From Chloroflexota bacterium (lineage in GTDB: Bacteria > Chloroflexota > Anaerolineae > Anaerolineales > Anaerolineaceae), in NCBI GenBank assembly GCA_029265085.1, contig JAJUJY010000095.1, positions 1 to 16,582 on the forward strand: a DNA stretch of 16,582 nucleotides, in the 5' to 3' direction. How positions within the stretch are numbered: the first letter of the stretch is position 1; each line of letters begins with the position of its first letter. Shown in pieces: positions 7,138-13,481 of this stretch. The position numbers were made by a program, and so were the translations under genes. The notes under the pieces were generated by a model. It saw only the letters and a program-made list of their open reading frames with translations. It made no database searches and was not told the DNA's origin.

Positions 7138-7920
7138 TTAGAAACGGGTCAGGCCGGTCAGGTGGCCAAAACCAGCAAGATTGAGGTAGATACAAACACC
7201 CATAAATACCACAGCAAAGGCCAATACCAGGTAATCGGCACGAGTCATTTTCAAATCCAGGTAGAAGACACGTTTTTCACGTGCGCCAAATCCTTTGGAT
7301 TCTAGCGCCATTCCAAAGATATTGGTATTGCGGATGGTGGAGATAAACACAGGAACCAGCAGCGGGAGGAATTTACGGATCCGCTCAATAATGGTACCGT
7401 TGTCCAGGTCCAGGCCGCGGCTGCGCTGTGCCTGGCTGATGGTTTGGGTGCTGCTGGCAATGGTCGGGACCAGGCGCAAAGCAGTTGAGATGGCAAAGCC
7501 CACCCGGTACGGCATACCCAGACGAATCATTCCCAAAACCAGTTCTTCATTCCGTGTGGTGGTGATCAAGATCATACCGATGGAAATCATCAAAATCATC
7601 AACAGGGTTCGCGAAAAGCTAAAAGCCAGCGATTCAGCTTCGATAAACCAGAACAATTTGGTTTGCCCGTTGGAGAAAAGATTCCAGATGATGATGCTTG
7701 ATATAGTTAACACCAGCAGGATAAAGCGGATGCGGCGCATATTCTTCATCGCCCCAGAAATCACCAATTGGAACAGTGTAAGCAGCGTGATTGGCAGCAT
7801 CCACAACGGGTGATCAAACTGCAATACAGCCACAAACGAGAGCAGGAATAGGATCAGCTTGGTGCGGGGATCCAATCGGTGAATAAAGGTATTGATATCT
7901 AAATAAATCTCGGCATCCAT
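7138..7920 (-). CDS. ECF transporter transmembrane coupling (T) protein
   Basis: A 260-residue integral membrane protein of the CbiQ/EcfT family. It transmits ATP hydrolysis by the A subunits to the S component in energy-coupling factor importers. Hydrophobic segments lie near 22-52, 66-84, 103-121, 140-155, 184-200 and 228-252. The two coupling-helix signatures are present as AQRSRG (164-169) and ALESKGFG (205-212), the latter a variant of A-R-G with Lys for Arg. The N-terminal LDPRTKL (16-22) is also typical. The ATG overlaps the stop of the ATPase gene by one base (TGATG), and the isomerase follows 10 nt later, so A and T belong to one transcription unit with the enzymes. This is a dedicated rather than shared ECF module. 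Confidence 0.9.
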   Translation of the reverse strand: MDAEIYLDINTFIHRLDPRTKLILFLLSFVAVLQFDHPLWMLPITLLTLFQLVISGAMKNMRRIRFILLVLTISSIIIWNLFSNGQTKLFWFIEAESLAFSFSRTLLMILMISIGMILITTTRNEELVLGMIRLGMPYRVGFAISTALRLVPTIASSTQTISQAQRSRGLDLDNGTIIERIRKFLPLLVPVFISTIRNTNIFGMALESKGFGAREKRVFYLDLKMTRADYLVLAFAVVFMGVCIYLNLAGFGHLTGLTRF

Positions 7921-9626
7921 CAGTTCCGGTCTCCTTCAATGCACTGGACAAGTTCTTCCGGCTTGAGCATGGTTTTTCCTAAACGGTTGCTAAACTCAAC
8001 AAAGTGAGGCGGGCGTAAGAACGCATCGCGCAGTTCATCTCCATGCGAAAAGACTTCGCGGGTAGAACCTTCCAGGAAGATCTTGCCATCTTTGATGACA
8101 TAAACACGCTGGGCATATTCAGCAACCACCCACATGTGATGGGTCACAAAGATAATTGTGCTGCCCGTTTCATTTAAATGGCGCACCATTTCCATCATGC
8201 TGCGCTGTTCGGCATAGTCCAATCCAGTGGTCGGCTCATCCAGAATGAGCACTTCGGGCTTCGCAGCCAGAATGGAAGCCACAGCAACACGCTGGCGGCC
8301 GCTCTTGGTCATGCTGAAGGGATCTAATGCTTCAGCTCCCTCCAGACCCACCGCCTCTAGCGATTCGGTCACCCGCTGTTTAACCTCAGCTTCTGATAAG
8401 CCGCGCAGACGCGGACTAAAGGCTACCTCATCAAACACCGTCTCAGAAAAGATCTGGTGATCTGGGTTTTGGAAAACATAACCCACTTTTTGGCCGAGTT
8501 TGAAAACCCCTTGCTTGACCGTATCCACACCGTCCACTTTCATATCGCCGCCGGTGGGCATTAACAAGCCGTTGAAATGCTTTGCCAGGGTAGTTTTCCC
8601 GCTGCCATTCTGTCCAACTATAGCGATCATCTCGCCTTTATTGATATCCAGGGTAATTCCATCCAGTGCTTTCACCCCGCCCGGATACACGTGCTCCAGA
8701 TTCCGGCATTGAATCAGCGGCTCGGTAAATTTTCCGCGCAGCTCAGCTTCTTTGGATAGTATCTGCTGGTATTTCTCATCGGAAATTTTCCAGTTCATCG
8801 CCTGGAACGCGGCGACACCTTCATCCGGGGTGAGCGGCAGGGTATTGCTGTTCTTGCCCATGCTCTTAAAGAAGCGTGGAATTCCCAGGGGCATCAATCC
8901 CAGACCTTCCATTAAATCCACATCGCTCAAGATTTCCCGCGCCGGACCTAACTTCTGGATTTGCCCATCCTTAATCAAAAGAATGCGGTCTGCATTCAGC
9001 GCCTCTTCTGTTTCATGCTCAATCACAATTAAGGTGATGTCATCACGTTTCCGCAGCTCATTGGTGATTTCAAACACACCCATCTTGCTGATTGGGTCCA
9101 GGTCTGTAGTCGGTTCGTCCATCACCAGGATCGTCGGTTTCAGTGCCAGGACAGAAGCAATCGCCAATTTTTGTTTTTGCCCGCCGGAAAGCGTGGAAGG
9201 AGCGCGCTTGCGAAATGCATTTAAGCCAACATAGGCCAGGTTTTCGTCGATGCGCTTTTTAATCTCCGGGCGTTCCACCGCAAAGTTTTCCGGCCCAAAA
9301 GCCACTTCCAATTCCACATTGGTAGAAAACAATTGGGCTTCAAAATCCTGAAAGACCATCCCGACCGTTTCCGCCATATTTGCGACGGTCTTTTCCCGGG
9401 TATTTGCACCCATTACCAGCACATTGCCTTTTAATTTGCCAACGTGGAAATGCGGGATCAGGCCGTTGAACGTGGCAGCCAGCGTACTTTTCCCCGCCTC
9501 AGACGGTCCCATTACAACCAGGAATTCACCCTTGTTCACATCCAGGTTAATGCCGTCCAGAGCATATTCTTTTTGCCCCCGATAACGATATTGCAGTTCT
9601 TCAATATGTACAACCGGTTCCGTCAC
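7920..9626 (-). CDS. ECF transporter double ATP-binding (A) protein, two fused NBDs
   Basis: A 568-residue fusion of two ABC ATPase domains, equivalent to EcfA1 plus EcfA2, that would power the ECF importer at the membrane. NBD1 (about 5-240) has Walker A GPSEAGKST (40-48), Q-loop Gln93, an intact LSGGQ signature (146-150), Walker B ILVMDE and switch His204. NBD2 (about 304-530) has Walker A GQNGSGKTT (338-346), Q-loop Gln386, Walker B LILDE and His496. Its signature is degenerate, reading MTKSG (439-443) where LSGGQ is expected. Hence one of the two composite ATP sites is probably weak or non-hydrolytic. A linker of about 60 residues joins the domains, and an extra C-terminal tail of about 35 residues follows. 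The start codon is GTG (9624-9626) with AGGAGG four bases upstream. It lies 31 nt after the regulator gene. Confidence 0.9.
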   Translation of the reverse strand: MTEPVVHIEELQYRYRGQKEYALDGINLDVNKGEFLVVMGPSEAGKSTLAATFNGLIPHFHVGKLKGNVLVMGANTREKTVANMAETVGMVFQDFEAQLFSTNVELEVAFGPENFAVERPEIKKRIDENLAYVGLNAFRKRAPSTLSGGQKQKLAIASVLALKPTILVMDEPTTDLDPISKMGVFEITNELRKRDDITLIVIEHETEEALNADRILLIKDGQIQKLGPAREILSDVDLMEGLGLMPLGIPRFFKSMGKNSNTLPLTPDEGVAAFQAMNWKISDEKYQQILSKEAELRGKFTEPLIQCRNLEHVYPGGVKALDGITLDINKGEMIAIVGQNGSGKTTLAKHFNGLLMPTGGDMKVDGVDTVKQGVFKLGQKVGYVFQNPDHQIFSETVFDEVAFSPRLRGLSEAEVKQRVTESLEAVGLEGAEALDPFSMTKSGRQRVAVASILAAKPEVLILDEPTTGLDYAEQRSMMEMVRHLNETGSTIIFVTHHMWVVAEYAQRVYVIKDGKIFLEGSTREVFSHGDELRDAFLRPPHFVEFSNRLGKTMLKPEELVQCIEGDRN

Positions 9627-9657
9627 AGGACCTCCTGAAAACTATGACCAAATTTTG

Positions 9658-10539
9658 CTAAGACTTGGTTTGAAAAGGCTCGTGGCGCATTAATGCGTCC
9701 CAAATAATTTGTTCGTTCTCAATTGCCCGATCCACCGAGCGCAGCGCCAGCCCGGTATAAATCGCATGGATCAGCGCGTATTGCGCAATTCGCGAAGAGA
9801 TGGTTTCTGAGGATGTTTCTTGCGAAACAGAAAGCAGCACCACATCGGCAAGTTCAGCAACCGGGGAAAGCAGATTGCCGGTAATGCAAATCACCGGTAC
9901 CCCCAGGCGGTGTGCTTCAGCGGCTGTGCGCTGCGGGTCTCTCGAATCGCCGCTTTGCGAGATAATCAGCAGCACATCTTCCGGCTTTAATAAGGAACAC
10001 TGCATCACCTGCAAATACGAATCCGTCTGGACCTGAACATTCAGTCCCAGACGGAAAAGGCGGTTAAACATCTCGTGTGCCATTGGGCCGGATGTGCCCA
10101 CGCCAGCCACCAAAATATGGTTGGCATTACACAGCAGCTCGATCGATTTCTCCAATGCACCTTCATCCAGCATTGCCAGCGTATCATCCAGTGCTTGCTT
10201 GGAGCCTTCAAACACTTTTCGGGCGATTAATCCCGGCTGGTCATCCAGATTAATATCTTTATGAATCAAATGAGCGGATTTTGGTAAAGCCTGGGTCAAC
10301 GCAATTTTAAATTCCAACCAGCCCTCAAATCCCAGAGAGCGGCAGAACCGTACTGCCGTTGCGTCACTCACCCCGGTACGGGCAGCGATCTCCGCCAAAG
10401 TCATGCGGATCACTGTTTCCGGATTCTCCAGAATAAAATCACCCACTTTCTTTTCAGAGGGAGACAGGCCGGGATAATATGCGCGCAGCATTGAAAACGC
10501 ATCGCGATTTTGCGGAGGTTGTTGGAAATCATTTGCCAT
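9658..10539 (-). CDS. RpiR/MurR-family transcriptional regulator (HTH plus SIS domain)
   Basis: A 293-residue regulator. The N-terminal RpiR helix-turn-helix covers about 18-95, with LSPSEKKVGDFILENP (25-40) and the recognition region AEIAARTGVSDATAVRFC (49-66). The SIS sugar-isomerase-like domain covers about 140-262 and shows AGVGTSG (145-151) and the phosphate-binding SQSGDS (194-199). Regulators of this family sense phosphosugars. Because the gene leads the ECF-enzyme block, a pathway sugar phosphate such as methylthioribose-1-phosphate is a reasonable effector; this is inference. The frame extends upstream to a TTG at 10569, but I prefer the ATG at 10537-10539. No strong Shine-Dalgarno precedes either, so the start is uncertain, and Met17 (10491) is a third option. 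A sigma70-like promoter lies about 230 nt upstream. Confidence 0.85.
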   Translation of the reverse strand: MANDFQQPPQNRDAFSMLRAYYPGLSPSEKKVGDFILENPETVIRMTLAEIAARTGVSDATAVRFCRSLGFEGWLEFKIALTQALPKSAHLIHKDINLDDQPGLIARKVFEGSKQALDDTLAMLDEGALEKSIELLCNANHILVAGVGTSGPMAHEMFNRLFRLGLNVQVQTDSYLQVMQCSLLKPEDVLLIISQSGDSRDPQRTAAEAHRLGVPVICITGNLLSPVAELADVVLLSVSQETSSETISSRIAQYALIHAIYTGLALRSVDRAIENEQIIWDALMRHEPFQTKS

Positions 10540-10778
10540 GAGATTTAATAACAACCCTTTCCCCTGCAATCAACAAAACAAACAGGCAAAAACAACGGGA
10601 TCACGCCATTTTCAAGAATGATTTCGAGAACTGGCGCATTCCACCAACCACAAGATAACCCGGCACAGGACTGGCCGGCTTTTTCAGAAAACTCAATTGA
10701 TCAAAAATTAATTGGATAAAGGCTTTGCGTAGAATTATTACTTCATCAACTTCCTTGATGTCGTAACACTACACAAAT

Positions 10779-10807
10779 AGTTTAGACGGTTTTCAGCTCT
10801 TTGTCAA
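10779..10807 (-). promoter_or_regulatory. Sigma70-like promoter for the regulator-ECF-salvage operon
   Basis: On the minus strand a perfect TTGACA (10807-10802) is followed after exactly 17 bp by TAAACT (10784-10779), a 4/6 match to TATAAT. Transcription would begin near 10772, leaving a leader of about 230 nt before the regulator ATG. The CATCAA/TTGATG hairpin at 10744-10760 would be near the 5' end of the transcript or could be an operator. Confidence 0.6.
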
Positions 10808-10993
10808 TATGCATTTTGTACCAAATGAATATTTGGGACAGAACTCACGAACTTGCACAGGCTTTCGACCGCCTCCCTCACTGAGAGGACACCTTCATTA
10901 ATATATCTACTTGATTGTTTTTATCCAATCAAAACCGCCCCAAGAACAACACTGTTCAATACCGCTGCCCGGGTGGTGAAAAACAGATTAACA

Positions 10994-11043
10994 CCACAAA
11001 ATATTATTTCGCAGGTAGGATTTAATCAAAAATATTTTTGTGG
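10994..11043. promoter_or_regulatory. Nested inverted repeats immediately upstream of the livK promoter
   Basis: CCACAAAATATT (10994-11005) is matched in inverted orientation by AATATTTTTGTGG (11031-11043), with one extra T and a 25-nt spacer. The right arm also lies within a perfect 14-bp palindrome CAAAAATATTTTTG (11027-11040). The structure ends two bases before the -35 hexamer. This placement suits a regulator binding site or an AT-rich upstream element; function is inference. Confidence 0.5.
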
Positions 11044-11044
11044 A

Positions 11045-11073
11045 TTGACAACGCTATCTGGTGTGTATATTTT
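11045..11073 (+). promoter_or_regulatory. livKp: Sigma70-like promoter of the liv operon
   Basis: A perfect TTGACA (11045-11050) is followed by TATTTT at 17-bp spacing (11068-11073) or TATATT at 15-bp spacing (11066-11071). It is the only good plus-strand promoter in the spacer and lies about 190 nt before the livK ATG. Just downstream is a tandem repeat of ATATAAGATA (11079-11088 and 11091-11100). An 8-bp inverted repeat CATTTAAC/GTTAAATG (11189-11210) lies in the leader. Either could be an operator. Confidence 0.55.
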
Positions 11074-11264
11074 ATCGTATATAAGATATGATATAAGATA
11101 GTTTATCCGGTATTGGTTTTACTATATCATTCTTATCTTTATCGGCCTATAATTCCCAGACTTTTGCAATCCCCATACTTTGGCATTCCATTTAACCCAG
11201 ATGTTAAATGTTTGCACGTTCCGCCTGGAACCAATTCATTTATTTCCTTATAAGGAGTATAAGC

Positions 11265-12428
11265 ATGAGGATCAAGTCCATCGTCAGTCTGCTAATTGTT
11301 GTGATGCTGGCCAGCACGATTTTCGCTGCTTGCGGCCCCGCTGAACCGCAGACCATTAAAATCGGTAACCTGGTCGCTTTGACCGGCCCGAGCGCCACCT
11401 GGGGCGAGTCCGAAAACAATGCCCTCAAAATGGCCGTTGAGAAAATCAATGCCGAAGGTGGTTTACTGGGAAAACAGGTTGAACTGATTTCCTACGACTC
11501 CCGCGCTGACAAGCTGGAAGCCGTAAACGTGGTCAAGCGCATGGTCGAACAGGACAAAGTTGTCGCCATCATCGGCCCCGGCCAGAGTGGTGTTGCCAAT
11601 GCCGTCCGCGAAGTGAACAACTCCGCCAAAGTTCCCCTCATCGCCACCACCGCCACCAACCCCAAAGTCACCGTTGCTGACGATGGTTCCGTGGTCCCCT
11701 ACACCTTCCGTGTATGCTTCATTGATCCGTTCCAGGGTACCGTTGCTGGTCAATTCGCCATCAAAGATCTGGGCGCCAAGACGGCTGCGACCCTCTACGA
11801 TGTTGGTGATGAATACTCCCAGTTCTTAAGCCAGTACTTCGTCGAAGCCTTCGAAAAAGGCGGCGGCACGATCGTGGCTTCCGAAGCGTTCCGCTCCGGT
11901 GAACTGGACTTCCGCGCCCAGCTCGGCAAAATCAAAGACGGCAATCCCGATGTGATCTTCATCCCCACCATGCAGAAAGAAGCTGCATTGGCTGCCAAAC
12001 AGGCCCGCGACCTGGGCATCACCGCCACCCTGATGGGCGGCGACGGCTGGGGTTCCCCCGATATCTTCGAACTCTCCGGCAATGCCATTGACGGCGGTTA
12101 CTTCGTCAATATCGCTGCGTTGGAAGACCCCACCATCCAGGGCTTCATCACCGACTACAAAGCCAAATACGGCGTAGAACCCGTTCTGCCCAACCCGTTG
12201 ATGAGCTACGATGCCATGCTCTGGTTAGCTGACGCGATCAAACGCGCTGGCACCACCGATGGTGAAAAACTGAAGGCCGCTTTGGAAGAAACCAAAGACC
12301 TGCAGGTCCTCACCGGTTTGCTGACCATCGATCCGGCCACCCACAACCCGCTCAATAAGCCGGCTGTGATCCAACAGGCCAAGGACAACAACTTCATTTA
12401 CGTAAAGACCTTCGTTACCACTGACTAA
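11265..12428 (+). CDS. livK: Branched-chain amino acid-type ABC transporter substrate-binding lipoprotein
   Basis: A 387-residue periplasmic-binding-protein type I (LivK/HAAT) protein that would capture an amino acid or related ligand outside the membrane and deliver it to LivH/LivM. The N-terminus is a lipoprotein signal: MRIK, a hydrophobic stretch, and the lipobox FAAC with Cys23 as the lipidation site. The first strand reads IKIGNLVALTGP (about 31-42). Other family hallmarks are INAEGGLLGKQVEL and VAIIGPGQSGVANAV. The frame extends to an ATG at 11208, but the ATG at 11265 has AAGGAG at ideal spacing and places the signal peptide at the very N-terminus. It is the first gene of the operon and is separated from livH by a stable hairpin, an arrangement that often keeps binding protein more abundant than permease. 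The exact ligand (Leu/Ile/Val, another amino acid, urea or an amide) is not determinable. Confidence 0.9.
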   Translation: MRIKSIVSLLIVVMLASTIFAACGPAEPQTIKIGNLVALTGPSATWGESENNALKMAVEKINAEGGLLGKQVELISYDSRADKLEAVNVVKRMVEQDKVVAIIGPGQSGVANAVREVNNSAKVPLIATTATNPKVTVADDGSVVPYTFRVCFIDPFQGTVAGQFAIKDLGAKTAATLYDVGDEYSQFLSQYFVEAFEKGGGTIVASEAFRSGELDFRAQLGKIKDGNPDVIFIPTMQKEAALAAKQARDLGITATLMGGDGWGSPDIFELSGNAIDGGYFVNIAALEDPTIQGFITDYKAKYGVEPVLPNPLMSYDAMLWLADAIKRAGTTDGEKLKAALEETKDLQVLTGLLTIDPATHNPLNKPAVIQQAKDNNFIYVKTFVTTD

Positions 12429-12441
12429 TCTAGCTTTAGCG

Positions 12442-12469
12442 GGGGATCAAGGAGCAATCCTTGATCCCC
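12442..12469 (+). terminator. Stable GNRA-loop hairpin between livK and livH (partial terminator or RNA-stabilising element)
   Basis: GGGGATCAAGGA (12442-12453) pairs perfectly with TCCTTGATCCCC (12458-12469) around a GCAA tetraloop. The sequence after it (TGTCTTTATTG) is only moderately T-rich, so read-through is expected. In Liv and other binding-protein operons such hairpins limit downstream transcription or protect the upstream mRNA from 3' decay. Confidence 0.8.
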
Positions 12470-12582
12470 TGTCTTTATTGATATGGAGAAAGAAAACTAG
12501 AAATGGGCTTCACTGGTGCACCTCAACACCTTTTTGTTTTCTGGTCCTTTTATCCAATCGCAGCCCATTATGGAGGTTTAAG

Positions 12583-13473
12583 TTGATCTTCCAAACCATT
12601 ATCACTGGCCTTTCCATCGGAAGCATTTACGCATTAATGGCCGTTGGTTATTCGTTGGTGTTCTCCGTTTTGAACTTTTCCAATTTTGCCCACGGCGCCG
12701 TGATCACCCTGGGAGCATACATAGCCTGGGCTTTGATGGTATCTGTCTTCAAACTCCCCTTCTTCCTCGCCTTGGCATTATCCCTGATCGGGGCTGGTAT
12801 TATCGCTTTTCTGGTTGAACGCATTGCTTACTCAACCCTGCGCCACCGTAAAGCCCCATCTTTATACTTGATGATCAGTGCGATGGGTGTTTCCATCGCC
12901 TTACAAAACGTCCTGTACGCTACCGTTGGCGCGAAACTCTATGCACTTCCGCCGCTTTTTGCACAGGACACCATCAATATTGGTACCGCCGCCATCAGCA
13001 AGATGGATATTTTTGCCTTTGTCTTTTCCGTCATCGCAATTCTCTCCTTACACTTCATCCTGACTTATACCAAGGTGGGTATCGCCATTCGGGCCGCATC
13101 GTATGATGCCGAAATGGTCTCCGTCCTGGGGGTCAACCTGGATGTTCTGGTGGCCGTGCTCTTTTTACTGGCTGGCAGCCTCGGCGGTATGGCGGGTGTG
13201 TTCATGGGCATGAAATACATGGTTTACCCCAGCATGGGCTGGATCACCAACAAAGCCTATATCGGTGCAGTCATCGGCGGTTTGGGCAGTTTGCCCGGCG
13301 CGGTGGTTGGTGGTATTTTCCTCGGCCTGCTTGAGTCTTTGGTATCGGTTTCGGTGATTGGCAACGTACCGCTGTCCACCTTCCGCGATGTCTTCAGCTT
13401 CGGCATTCTGGCCCTTTTGCTCATCTTCCGCCCCACCGGCTTGTTTGGCCGCCGTGTTGAGGAAAAACTCTAG
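12583..13473 (+). CDS. livH: Branched-chain amino acid-type ABC transporter permease LivH
   Basis: A 296-residue inner-membrane permease of the LivH family with about eight hydrophobic segments. It begins with the typical IITGLSIGSIYALMAVGYSL region, carries the coupling-loop motif AIRAASYDAEMVSVLGVN near the middle, and ends in the characteristic IFRPTGLFGRR. It would form the translocation pore together with LivM. The longer open frame starts at a TTG at 12478, but its extra 35 codons lack family likeness. I chose the TTG at 12583-12585 because GGAGG lies six bases upstream and the resulting N-terminus matches LivH proteins. A TTG start may itself lower permease translation relative to livK. 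The next gene follows after 8 nt, with its Shine-Dalgarno (GGAG) beginning at the livH stop codon. Confidence 0.9.
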   Translation: MIFQTIITGLSIGSIYALMAVGYSLVFSVLNFSNFAHGAVITLGAYIAWALMVSVFKLPFFLALALSLIGAGIIAFLVERIAYSTLRHRKAPSLYLMISAMGVSIALQNVLYATVGAKLYALPPLFAQDTINIGTAAISKMDIFAFVFSVIAILSLHFILTYTKVGIAIRAASYDAEMVSVLGVNLDVLVAVLFLLAGSLGGMAGVFMGMKYMVYPSMGWITNKAYIGAVIGGLGSLPGAVVGGIFLGLLESLVSVSVIGNVPLSTFRDVFSFGILALLLIFRPTGLFGRRVEEKL

Positions 13474-13481
13474 GAGACATC

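Larger units (their letters stand above)
10540..11264. other. 725-bp divergent intergenic region between regulator and livK
   Basis: There is no convincing gene here. The region contains two outward promoters (10779-10807 minus, 11045-11073 plus). A 6-bp hairpin CATCAA/TTGATG lies at 10744-10760 in the regulator leader, and a 7-bp hairpin TTGATTG/CAATCAA at 10911-10932. The livK side carries palindromes and a direct repeat, listed separately. An 82-codon frame at 10853-11101 has no family likeness and overlaps the livK promoter. Confidence 0.7.

Noticed and set aside
10669..10695. Weak CCGGC/GCCGG hairpin followed by CTTTTT
   Set aside because: Only a 5-bp stem, and no plus-strand gene upstream to terminate.
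10853..11101. 82-codon plus-strand frame in the divergent spacer
   Set aside because: No recognisable domain, no Shine-Dalgarno, and it overlaps the promoter and palindromes of livK.
11208..11264. Longer start for the LivK protein
   Set aside because: It would put 19 residues before the lipoprotein signal; the internal ATG has AAGGAG at good spacing.
12478..12582. Longer TTG start for LivH
   Set aside because: The extra 35 codons show no permease likeness, and GGAGG precedes the TTG at 12583.
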